Source: Bettongia penicillata ogilbyi
Taxonomy: Eukaryota > Chordata > Mammalia > Diprotodontia > Potoroidae
Length of the DNA: 64,000 nucleotides
Assembly (NCBI GenBank): GCA_023548195.1
Contig: JAJHZJ010000756.1
Coordinates: 1,178,001 to 1,242,000, forward strand
Direction: 5' to 3'
Under the pieces are notes generated by a model. It ran no database searches. It was given only the letters and a program-made list of their open reading frames with translations, and was not told the origin of the DNA. Each line of letters begins with the position of its first letter. Position 1 is the stretch's first letter. Of the stretch, positions 45,431 to 55,435 are shown one piece after another. A program made the position numbers and the translations under genes.

Positions 45431-46660
45431 ATATCTAGCCTGGACCAGAAGGTGGTTAGGATAGCTGTGATAAGCATATTCAAATAGGAAAAGAAAATTT
45501 TTGACTATGCCTAGGAAATATGAATTTTCACAAGAATACAATGAGTTACCTCAAGGGTTATTGAGTGAGTGGAGTAATGATTTTTTTCTGGGAATGCAAT
45601 AGAAAGGATTATTGCTCAGACATGGATGGCATTAGATGACCTCTGAAGCACCTTTCAATTTTCAGATTCTTTTATTTTAAGGATCTGGTTATAAGATGAT
45701 AGCCCCAGCATGAACACTGAGGATGTAGTATAGATGTGTTTCCCTAATGGAGTCAGTATACTGGAGAAGGTGGTGTTAATGAGGTCAGAGGCTCCATATT
45801 TAGCGGGTCATCATTTCACTTCCAATTAGTGGAGAGAGGTGGTAGGAACTCAGGAACTGTTTAAATGATAATAGAGCACAGTGAGTTAGGGCTAAGGGGA
45901 AGTTATTAGCACCAAATACATCTTGGAAGAAAGATCAGAGGTAGACTAGACAGAGGGGCCATTGTGTTGGTGTGACCAGATACAGCAGAGGTTATAGTTG
46001 TGGAGTTAGGAGAAACCAAGACAAGTGAACTGGTCAGTGTTGGGGTGTCCTTAAGAGTTTTGAAGCAAATTGTGAAGAATTTGGACTTGCTGAACCCATA
46101 GCTGAAAACACAGCCATAATGGCTTATCCAAGAGAATCAACTGAAGGGTCCTATTGTGGGAGCAGAGAAAGGTAAGAGCCAAGAGGGAATAGATGAGTGA
46201 CTAAACAGAAATAAGAAAAGAAATAGCTTCTAGAAATGTTGAAAATATCAAAGTAATTGGTAACGAGAAGGGAGGTGTAAAGGACAAAGATAAGGTGACA
46301 ATGGAAACTAACTAGAGACTGCAAGTCAAATCTACCTTCTTCCTGATTTTATAAGGCCCATGATGTGTACATTTTTACATTGTAAAAGTCATACGTGGAG
46401 GTGTTTGAAAATATATAATAGGTCAAATTCCACTCCAAGACAGTAGTTTGCTAAACCCTGGTCTAGACATTCCCAGTTTGAGAATCAGGGCTAGTTCACT
46501 GCTTTGGCATGGGAGAGAAATGAGATAGAGTGAGTTAAAGACGGATACACTCTGAGATATCTTATCAGTAGAATTTTACAGCTTGGTCAGAAAGGTGAAG
46601 AACTACACAGATTCGTGGGTACTGCATATGAATTTCCTGGCTTCATCTTCTTTCTTTCTC
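45431..46660. other. Intron 4 of chitinase copy 2, right of HAL1 copy 3
   Basis: No repeat or exon recognised with confidence. Confidence 0.4.
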
Positions 46661-46666
46661 CATCAG

Positions 46667-46832
46667 ATTCTCTCTCATGGTTTCCACTGCTGCGAACCGC
46701 CAGACCTTCATCAAATCAGTCATCAAATTCCTGCGCCAGTATGACTTTGATGGACTGGACTTGGACTGGGCATACCCTGGGTCTCGTGGCACCCCTGCTC
46801 AGGACAGGAACCTCTTTGCTGTGCTTGTCAAG
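46667..46832 (+). pseudogene. Chitinase copy 2 exon 5, active-site exon with Glu to Ala
   Basis: Open 166-bp exon between CATCAG and GTGAAC. Encodes [19 protein letters not shown], then [15 protein letters not shown]. In active chitinases the motif is DGLDxDWEYPG and the Glu is the acid/base catalyst. Here the codon at 46770-46772 is GCA (Ala). The three Asp positions are kept. Confidence 0.93.
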
Positions 46833-46989
46833 GTGAACTGGACACATCTGAGTATGATTGAGAAGTAGGTAGCCAATGTCAGTAAGGCAATGCAGAGAAC
46901 GTAGGTGGCTTGAGAGATCTTCTACACTCATTTTGACTCTAAACTGACATTGACTTTTCCACTAGCCAAAACACAAACCCCTTATCCAA

Positions 46990-47715
46990 TCATCCAGCTT
47001 CCAAGGATTGTTGATTTCATCTCTGTAATAACATCTCATATCTCTCCCCTTCACTCAACTCAATACTTACAAACATCCTAATTCAGGCTCTTAAAACCTC
47101 TTGCCTAAACTACTGCAATACATTCTTAATTGATCTCCCTGCCTCCAGTCTCTCCCTTTTCCAAACCCACATCCAAACAACTTCCAAATTGGTATTTCTA
47201 GGGCATAGATCTCACCATATCACTCTTCTACTCAATAAACTCCAGTGGCTAACTATTACCTATAGGCAAAAAATACCAACCCTTCTGCTTGGCATTTAAA
47301 TCCCTTCACAATCTACCTGCAACTTATTTTTTTCCAGGCTGATTACACATAATTTCTTCCTCATACCCCACATTCCAGCCAAACTTACTTTCTCCATGAT
47401 ATTCCATCTTTTGTCTCTGTTCCCTTATACAGGTTGTGTTCCATGCCTGGTACACTCTCCCTCCTCATCTTCAAATCTTTAAAACCCTGACTTTCTTAAT
47501 GGTTCAGCTTAAGTGACAACACTTCCAGGAGGTCTTTCCTAATTTCCTCCGTTGTGAGTGATTCTCATACTCCCCACATTACTTTGTATATATTTCATAT
47601 GCATTCTGTATTTACTTAAATATGTATATGTTCTACCACCACCATACACATACAACCCCCACCATTATTTACAGAATCGAAGCTTCTTGAGGTCAGAGAC
47701 ATTTAATTTTGGTTT
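46990..47715 (+). mobile_element. L2 LINE 3' region
   Basis: Contains the L2 order TACTGCAATACATTCTTAAT, CAATAAACTCCAGTGGCTAA, GGCATTTAAATCCCTTCACA, then CATGCCTGGTACACTCTCCC, a GGAGGTCTTTCCTAATTTCC block and GCTTCTTGAGGTCAGAGAC. No open frame. Confidence 0.75.
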
Positions 47716-48027
47716 TTGGATTTTGTTTGTTTCGTTTGATTTCAGTAGAGGTTTTTGTTTTGATTTTTTGTTTTATCTTTGGTGGCTGACACTTCAATGT
47801 TTGATGATCTTTGAGGTCGCCTTGTAATCAGCCAATCTATGGAATGACTACTATGTACCAGTAATCGTGCTGGGCACCAAGAAATGTTCTATGCTGCCAT
47901 AATCCTATGAAGTGAATTGAATTGGTGATGTATACTGAAGGGTCATCAATGGAAGATCCTGGTGCAGAGAGCTACCAGCAAAGTCTAACTACCTGCTGTC
48001 CACTTGCTCTCTTCTACTCACCCCCAG

Positions 48028-48152
48028 GAAATGCGTGAAGCCATTGAGCAGGAAGCCCAGCAGACCAACAGTCCCAGGCAATTGATCACTGCTACTGTGC
48101 CTGCTGACATCTCCGCCATCAAGTCTGGCTATGACATCCCCCAGCTCTCTCA
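48028..48152 (+). pseudogene. Chitinase copy 2 exon 6 (open)
   Basis: Encodes EMREAIEQEAQQTNSPR, then LITATVPADISAIKSGYD and IPQLS. 125 bp, phase 2 end at GTGAGT, identical in layout to the first exon of copy 1. Confidence 0.93.
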
Positions 48153-48297
48153 GTGAGTACTGTGGTTTGTCCTCCAAGTGCTTCTAGGCATCATGGATTA
48201 TTAGTTCTGGGAAAATCAATCCCGAGTCTATCACACTCCTTAGAAAACATCACAAATAACATTTAGAAATCGATTTCAATTCTGTTCTCCGTCCCAG

Positions 48298-48406
48298 GTA
48301 TCTGGACTTCTTCCATGTCATGATCTGCAATCGCTGGGCCTCCTGGGAGAGTTTTACTTGCGAAAACTGCCCCCTTTATGATCCTGGCCGCAATGCGCAA
48401 CCATGA
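48298..48406 (+). pseudogene. Chitinase copy 2 exon 7 (decayed)
   Basis: Encodes YLDFFHVMICNRWASWESF, CENCPLYDPGRNAQP and then TGA at 48404. The family has HVMTYDxxGSWE, so the substrate-contacting Asp is Asn and flanking residues are changed. The last part of the exon and its donor cannot be recognised. Confidence 0.88.
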
Positions 48407-48619
48407 GAGCTACAGAGAACTGAAATCAAACATCTAAAATACGTGAAGGTGGCAAATATAGCTGTGAGATTTCATTATATTCCATTATATGAGATTGACA
48501 TATATTACATATGTACTGTCTCCCGTGTGTAAGGAACTTCACTAGCCTCTCAAATAGAGAAATGAAAAACATGACTCTGAGAGCTCCTGATGATAACAAT
48601 AACATCATCATCACATTTC

Positions 48620-50610
48620 TGTAAGAACTTTAAGGTACAGATGTTTCTCATTTGATCCTCACATCATCACTATGAGGTGAATGCTGTTATTGTCCTCATT
48701 TTACAGATATGTAAAAAGGTTAAGAGTCCTGCCTAGCTGGTCACAACTACTAAAGGTGTGTAGGGAGATTAGAACTCAAGACTTCCTTCTTCCAAACCCA
48801 GCATAACATCTAGCTGCCATATCATTTGCAGAATCACAAAATGAGGTTTCAAAATAAGTACTATGCAACGCAGACTGTAATAGGAGCCAAACAGATGTTT
48901 AAGAGAAAGTTCTGTAAAAACTGAAGTAGATGAGATCGTCCCAGATAACATTTAATGGGATAAGCTTAATGGATGAAGTAGCATCTGAGTTAACCTTTGA
49001 AAAAAAAGAAAAAGCTTTTCATAAGTAGAGGCAAAAAATAAGCCAGTGTCCTGCCTTCAAGGGGTAACATTCTAATACAGTTGGGGGAAGAAGGGGAATG
49101 TCCAACATGTGCGTAAATAAGCATGATGCAAGATCAAATGTGGCTTGGAAGTGTCCCGTTTGTATTAAGTGATTAATAAACGCTTATGAACTCACCAACA
49201 CTAGTAAAGGAGAGATCTAGAAAATACCTTCTAGCCACACCAGGGGAGTCTGTGTAGAAAGAAAAAAAAAGAAGAGAAAGAGTAACTAAACACTATAGTT
49301 TGTCTGGAATGGTGAGTATGTGATGGGGATAACATAATCCTTTGAGAATTGGAGCCAGATTATTGCCAATCTTGCATATTATGGAGAAAAATGTGGATTT
49401 TTATCTAGTACACAGTGGGGAACTGTGGAACTTTTTTTTTTTTAGCACAAAAGGCCATGCTTAGAATTGTACATTATGAAGATTATTTTGGTAGAAGAAT
49501 GCATTAAATAGGACTGAGGCTAGAAGACATTAACTAGGAGGGATGTGTGTTAATACGAACCAGGAGGTAGATATAGACAGCTTGATCCACAGTGATTCAA
49601 GTGGAGTGAATGGAGAACATAGAATAAACAAAAAACAATGCTGAGATGAAATTAACAAGACTTGGTTACAGACAAGATGGGCAGCGGGTTTTGGGGGCAA
49701 AAGTAAGGAAGAGAGAAACGTCAATAATGACACTAAGATTTCAATGAAGAGTGTTTGGGATGATGAAGGTGCCATTGATGGAAATAGCAAAGTTGTCGAG
49801 TTGAGGACTTTTCTTATATTTATTACATGATGAGGTTTCTATGATAATGAGGAAATAAATAAGTATTTATTAAGTATCTACTATGTGTCAGGCACTGAGC
49901 CAAGTGTTTTATCAATAGAATTTCATTTGATGCTCACAACAACTCTGGGAGGTGCATGCTATTACTATATCCCCATTTTACAGTTGAGAAAACAGAGGCA
50001 GAGATTAAATGATTTATGCATAAACACACAATAAGGAAGTATCTAAGGTCAGATTAGAACACAGGTCTTTCTGACTCTAGGTCTAGTACCCAAGTCACTG
50101 TTTCTAAGAGGAAACGAATTAATTCACAAATCATTGAAAATGTTCTGACAGCCTCATCAGTTAGAAGAGAGGGCGCCTAGAGATCACTTTAATTCCTAGT
50201 ACATGGCCATGCATTCCCATTTTTTTTTTTAGCAATTGGAGATCAAGCCTTTAGAAGCAATGGAGTATGCTGAGTATTAGGGAAGATAAAAAACTAGATA
50301 AGTCATGGCTGGGGATCACCATTGTTAGACTAAGAATCTAACAGGAAAGAGGTGACATTTCTTGTTGTTCAGTCATTTCAACTGTGTCTGACTCTTCTTG
50401 ACCTCATCTGAGGTTTTCTTGGCCAAGACACTGGGATTGATTTACCATTTCCTTCTCCAGCTCATTATACAGATGAGGAATCTGAGGCAACCAGGGTTAA
50501 GTGACTTGCCCAGGGTTATACAGTAAGTGTCTGAGGCTGAATCTGAACTCAAGTCTTCCTGTCTCCAGACTCAGTGCTCTATGTACTGTGCAACCTGGAT
50601 GCCCATAGAC
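48620..50610 (-). repeat. Three CORE-SINE/MIR copies in intron 7 of chitinase copy 2
   Basis: About 48645-48810 and 49850-50095 are MIR types (TCATTTTACAGATATG and CCATTTTACAGTTGAGAAAA). 50360-50610 is MAR1-like (TTACCATTTCCTTCTCCAGC and AAGTGACTTGCCCAGGGTTA). Confidence 0.7.
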
Positions 50611-50789
50611 ACAAATAACTGGAAAACTAGTTAAAAACTAAGTTATTCATAACAGAATTTCATGGTGTCATAAAACCAGGTGAGGGTAAGATACCTTACA
50701 TACTGTAAACAGTGAGAGATGAAGGAGAAAAGAGGGAAAGCACATAGTAGAGGATGGACCCAGATCTATCTAATGCACCTGTCTTCCAG

Positions 50790-50974
50790 GAGTATGCCAT
50801 GAACTACTGGAAGAACGATGGAGCCAACCCTGACAAGCTCATTGTTGAATCCCAGCCTATGGACATAGTTTCACGTTGAGCAACCCATCTAACCACGGCA
50901 TTGGGGCACCAACCACCGGCGCTGGCCCTGCTGGATCCTACACCAGAGAGGCTGGATTCTGGGCCTACTATGAG
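50790..50974 (+). pseudogene. Chitinase copy 2 exon 8 (frameshift)
   Basis: 185 bp against 186 in copy 1. EYAMNYWKNDGANPDKLIV is read first; a base is lost near 50849, after which YGHSFTLSNPSNHGIGAP and REAGFWAYYE read in the next frame. Both splice sites are intact. Confidence 0.92.
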
Positions 50975-51254
50975 GTATGTAGCTAGGAAACTGTACAAAG
51001 ATGATGAAAAGTTATTTGTGACTTTCTGTTTGTAGACAAAAATACAAAGGTTACATTTCCTCTCCAACAATGGTTCATTTTCTTCTTTGTCCCATTTAAT
51101 TAATTTTTTGTTTATATTACAACAGACTTATTCACAAAAGGACTTTAACCAAAGTCCTAGTCAAATTTGGTGGGTTCTCCAAACTATGATGGAAGAGAAC
51201 ATACTTTGGCAGTTTCTGTCTATCTAGAAAGACATTCAGTCTGGGTCCAGTAAT

Positions 51255-51490
51255 GTTCTCTTTGCAGAGGACCAGTATTGCCTTTTGTTGCTGGGTTTGT
51301 CCTCCGTTCTTTCCAAAGATCCTGGAGTGGCTTGCCTTTTCTTCAGCTCATTTTACAATGAAGAAACTGACAAAAACAGGGTTAAATGACTTACCCAGGG
51401 TCACACAGCTAATAAGTGTCTGAGACCAGATTTGAATGCAGGAAAATGAATCTTCCTGACTACAGGCCCTCAATCCACTATACCACACCT
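51255..51490 (-). repeat. MAR1-like SINE in the gap where chitinase exons 9-10 should be
   Basis: Contains GGAGTGGCTTGCC, CTCATTTTACAATGAAGAAA and CTTACCCAGGGTCACACAGC. The interval 50975-51976 holds no trace of the two exons that copy 1 has at 3679-3794 and 5209-5350. Confidence 0.7.
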
Positions 51491-51976
51491 TCCTTTTATA
51501 TGCCTTGAACTAAACATTTTACACTCCTCTAGGACCACTAGTGGATATCAAAAGGCATGAGCTAAAGGTCTTCACTATGAGGAATTTCCAGACTAGTTGA
51601 GATATATCACGTATAAATTAAAATTTAAATAACAATACAAGCAGTTTTACCTTTGGCAGTGTATGATTAGATGATGAATATGTGGTTTGGTTTATAAATT
51701 CTGTGAGTTCATAGGAGGAAGAAGTCACTGAGGGTTAGAGTGGTCAAAGAAAACTTCATGTAAAAATGGGAACTGAACAAGACCTTGAAGAATGTGTTAG
51801 AGGTAGATCAGCCAGGCCAAGATGGGAAAATGAGCAGAGGAAGCCCAGGGTGGTGGGGAATGTACACAGAAAGCCCTGGAGGAAAGAATCAGGAGCAGGA
51901 TGTGAGAATACAGCCCCATACCTCAGACATCTGATACCATGGGCAGAGGATCAATGACCTACTCCTTCATTCCCAG

Positions 51977-52227
51977 ATTGTAAGTCCTAGGCAGGTGGCA
52001 GTGATGGCAGTATCAGCAGCGTCAGTGGTGGCAGTAGCAGTAGCAGCAGCAGCTATGGGGGCAGCTCCTGCGACAGTGGGTTCTGTGCCAACAGGGCCAG
52101 TGAACTGTATGCTGACCCCACCAACAAGAATGCCTACTACAACTGTGTGAATGGTATCACCTACAAGCAACACTGCCAGGCAGGTCTTGTCTTTGATACT
52201 CAATGCTCCTGTTGCAACTGGTCATGA
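51977..52227 (+). pseudogene. Chitinase copy 2 terminal exon: CBM14 intact after one stop
   Basis: In the expected phase the exon reads CKS, TAG (51988-51990), a Gly/Ser linker coded largely by AGC/GGC triplets, then a complete CBM14: GFCANRASELYADP, NKNAYYNCVNGITYKQHC, QAGLVFDTQCSCCNWS and TGA at 52225. All six domain cysteines are present. CBM14 binds chitin. Confidence 0.92.
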
Positions 52228-52270
52228 GTTCACTGAGTTTGAGGTCACCCAAGCAGTACCTAGAATGTGC

Positions 52271-52276
52271 AATAAA
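52271..52276 (+). promoter_or_regulatory. Poly(A) signal AATAAA of chitinase copy 2
   Basis: The hexamer lies 44 bp after the terminal stop codon and is followed by a GT-rich stretch (GTGTTCTGTGTC) fitting a downstream element. Confidence 0.75.
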
Positions 52277-52439
52277 ATGGTGAAAATCAGTGTTCTGTGT
52301 CAGTTTCTTTGTCAAGCCCCCCTTGGCTCTGGGGCTCAAAAGCGCCATCCCATCAGAAGCTCTTAGATTGGGAAAGGATCTTACACATCATCAAGGCCAG
52401 CTTCCTGCAATGACCATGGCACAAGGACAGTCGGCTTCC

Positions 52440-53776
52440 TATAACATCCAAACTGAATATTAATGGGCTCAGGACATGGAAGAGTTGAAAAAGGATTTTG
52501 AAAATCAAATTGGAGAGCTGGAGGAAAAAGTGGGAAAAGAAATGAGAGAGATGCAAGAAAAGCGTGAAAAGCAGGTCAACACCTTGCTAAAGGAGACCCA
52601 AAAAAATGCTGTATAAAATAACACCTTGAAAAATAGGCTCACTCAATTGGCAAAAGAGGTTCAAAAAGCCAGTGAGGAGAAGAATGCTTTCAAAAGCAGA
52701 ATTAAACAAATGGAAAAGGAGGTCGAAAAGTTCACTGAAGAAAATAGTTCTTTGAAAATTAGAATGGAACAAATGAAGGCGAGTGACTTTATGAGAAACC
52801 AAGAAATCACAAAACAAAACAAAAGAATGAAAAAATGGAAGAGAATGTGAAATATCTCATGGGAAAAACAACTGACATGGAAAATAGATCCAGGAGAGAT
52901 AATATAAAAATTATGGGACTATCTGAAAGCCATGACCAAAAAAAGAGACTAGACATCATCTTTCATGAAATTATCATGGAAAAACTGCCCTCATAGTCTA
53001 GAACCAGAGGGCAAAATAAGTATCCAAGGAATCCACCAATGACCTCCTGAAAGATCCAAGAAGAGTAACTCCTAGGAACATTGTGGCCAAATTCCAGAAT
53101 TCCCAGGTCAAGGAGAAAATAATGAAAGCAGCTAGAAAGAAACAATTCAAGTATTGTGGAAATACAATCAGGATAACACAAGATCTAGCAGCTTCTACAA
53201 TAAGGGATAAAAGGGCATGGAATAGGATATTCAAGAAGTCAAAGGAACTAGGACTAAAACCAAGAATCACCTACCCATCAAAACTGAGTATAATACATTA
53301 GGGAAAAAACTGGCCTTTAAATGAAATAGAGGACTTTCAAGCATTCTTGATGAAAAGACCAGAGCTGAAAAGAAAATTTGAGTTTCAAACACAAGAATGA
53401 GAAGCATGAAAAAGTAAACAGCAAAGAGAAGTTATAAGGAACTTACAAAAAGTGAACTGTTTACATTCCTGTATGGAAAGACAATATTTGTAACTCTTAA
53501 AACTTTTCAGTATCTGGCAGTTGGTAGGACCACACACACACACATACACACACACATGCACACACATGTACAAGAGTGCACACGTACACACATACACACA
53601 TGCACACACATACAGAGACAGAGACCACAGAGTCTCTTGAAGACAAGCTTGAATATGTAAACAGCAAAGACAAGTGACAAAGGACTTACTAAAGTTGAAC
53701 TGTTTACATTCCTATATGGAAAGACAATATTTATAACTGTTGAAACTTTTCAGTATCTGGGTAGTTGGTGGGATTA

Positions 53777-53811
<35 letters not shown>

Positions 53812-54642
53812 CACAGAGTGAATTGAAAAGGATGGGATCAGATCTTAAAAAAATGAAATTAAGTGGTGAGAGAGAAATATGTTGGGAGGAGAAAGGGAGA
53901 AATGGAATGGGGCAAATAATCTTTCATAAAAGAGGCAAGCAAAAGACTTTTCAGTGGAGGGAAAAAGAGGGGAGGTGAGAGAAAAACATGAAGCTTCCTC
54001 TCATCACATTCGACTAAAGGAAGGAATAAAATGCATACTCATTTTGATATGAAAATCTATCTTACAAGAAAGTAGGGAAGAAGAGGATAAGTAGGGTGTG
54101 GGGACGATGATGGAAGAGAGGGCAATGGGAAGAGGGAGCAATTTGAAGTAAACACCCTTGGGGAGGGACAGGATCCAAAGAGAGAACAGAAGCAAAGGGG
54201 GCAGGATAGGATGGAAGGAAATATATTTAGATGTACACAACATGAATATTATGAAAGTCATTTGCAAAACTACAGAGATATGACCTATATTGAATTGCTT
54301 GCTTCCCAATGGGAATGGGTGGGGAGGTAGGGATGAAGAGACGTTGGAAATCAGAGTGATAGGACCAGCTGCTGAGTATCGTTCTTACTACTAGAAAATA
54401 AGAAATACAGGTAATGGGGTATAGAAAGTTATCTGACCCTACAGGACAAAACAGAAGATGGGGAAAAGGGAAGGGAGGGATGTTAGAAGAGAGGGCAGGT
54501 TGCTGATAGGGGCAATTAGAATGCTTGGCTTTTTGGGGTGGGGGAGGGTGGAAATGGGAAGAAAATTTAGAACCCACAATTTTGCGAAAACGAATGTTAA
54601 AAGTTAAATAAATGAATAAAATAAAAATCAAAAAAAAAAAAA
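52440..54642 (+). mobile_element. HAL1 copy 4, 5' truncated and old
   Basis: Begins within ORF1 (CTCAGGACATGGAAGAGTTG) or slightly upstream. ORF1 is broken many times: a TAA occurs after KNA at 52612, and other shifts follow. SQVKEKIMKAARKKQFKYCG and RITYPSKLSII are still legible. The 3' UTR includes an internal tandem duplication and two (CA)n blocks, and ends in TAAATAAATGAATAAAAT plus A13. It lies between the terminal exon of copy 2 and the CHI3L2-type exon. Confidence 0.85.
53405..53815 (+). repeat. Tandem duplication inside the 3' UTR of HAL1 copy 4
   Basis: GAACTGTTTACATTCCT, TATGGAAAGACAATATTT and TTTTCAGTATCTGG occur twice (from about 53452 and from about 53697), each followed by a (CA)n block. 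The other HAL1 copies have one such unit. Confidence 0.85.
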
Positions 54643-54761
54643 TTAACCTATTCCCTCTCCACCCAAACCAGAGTCTAATTTTGTCCATTCCTAGAGATCT
54701 AGGAGGACCACTAAATGCTCTTTTCAGTCTCCTCATCCATGTCCCTTTCTATTTACTTCAG

Positions 54762-54926
54762 GTCCAGTACTTGAAGAACTTAGGATTGGGAGGGGCCTTG
54801 ATTTGGTCCATTGATTTAGAAGACTTTACTGGTGACTTCTGCAATAAGGGTCCATATCCACTCCTCCAGGCAATCAAGAGGACACTGGAATCTGCCAATA
54901 AAGCTATTGGAAACCAGAAGGAATAA
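54762..54926 (+). CDS. CHI3L2: Intact terminal exon of a CHI3L2-like chi-lectin (orphan)
   Basis: Acceptor TTTACTTCAG, then 54 codons and TAA (54924-54926). It reads VQYLKNLGLGGALIWSIDLE, DFTGDFCNKGPYPLLQAIKR, and a charged end finishing in NQKE. This is very close to the last exon of human CHI3L2 (YKL-39), a secreted GH18-fold lectin without chitinase activity and without CBM14. No other exon of such a gene is visible in the 2.5 kb upstream, which is HAL1 copy 4, so this is probably a leftover of a deleted or rearranged gene, even though the exon itself is undamaged. A possible poly(A) signal lies at 55829-55834. Confidence 0.8.
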   Translation, partial: VQYLKNLGLGGALIWSIDLEDFTGDFCNKGPYPLLQAIKRTLESANKAIGNQKE

Positions 54927-55179
54927 TTGCCCATCAGAGGTACTCATGTGAAGTGAGAAGGGCTCTAGACTTTGATTCAGAAGACCTGAATTCAAAATCC
55001 AGCTTTGTTAAATACAAGTTCTGTAACTCTGGTGAAGTCACATCCCTCAATTCATTTATATAAAATGAGGTCGTTTGACTCAATACCGTCATAGATCTTT
55101 CTGATTTCTGATATTCTATGATAGGACAAGATTGGAGGGATGATACACAGATACATTTGGGTATTTGCATTGTTGGGCT

Positions 55180-55435
55180 TCTAGGTGGCTCCATAGTACG
55201 TAGAGTGCCAAATCCGGAGTTGGGAAGACTCATCTTCATCAGTTCAAATCTAGCTTCAGACACTTCCTAGCTTTATGGCCCTGGGCAAGTCACTTAACCC
55301 TGTTTGCCTCAGTTTCTTCATCTGTAAAATGAGCTGAAGAATGAAATGGCAAACTGCTCCAGTATCTTTGCCAAGAAAACTCCCAATGGGGTGATGAAGA
55401 ATCAGAGATGACTGAAAACACCTGAACCACTATAA
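55180..55435 (+). repeat. MAR1-like SINE
   Basis: Full-length layout: GCTTCTAGGTGGCTCCATAG, GGGCAAGTCACTTAACCC, GTAAAATGAGCTGAAGAATG, then GGCAAACTGCTCCAGTATCT and TTGCCAAGAAAACTCCC. Confidence 0.8.

Larger units (their letters stand above)
30299..52276 (+). pseudogene. CHIA-type acidic chitinase pseudogene, copy 2 (promoter to poly(A) signal)
   Basis: The gene spans 22 kb with a TATA box, signal-peptide exons, GH18 exons and a CBM14 terminal exon. Recognised exons: 30348-30372, 31772-31801, 38576-38777, 41273-41328, 46667-46832, 48028-48152, 48298-48406, 50790-50974 and 51977-52227. The sequence is very close to mammalian CHIA (CYFSNWAQYRPGPGKF, THLIYAFAG, TTEWNDVELY). Lesions: ATG to ATA start, a one-base-short exon 4 with a lost donor, active-site Glu to Ala, MTYD changed to MICN, a premature TGA at 48404, a one-base loss near 50849, two absent exons and a TAG at 51988. 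Intron 2 holds an ERV, intron 4 a HAL1 and a 7SL pseudogene. It cannot make a functional chitinase. Confidence 0.92.
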
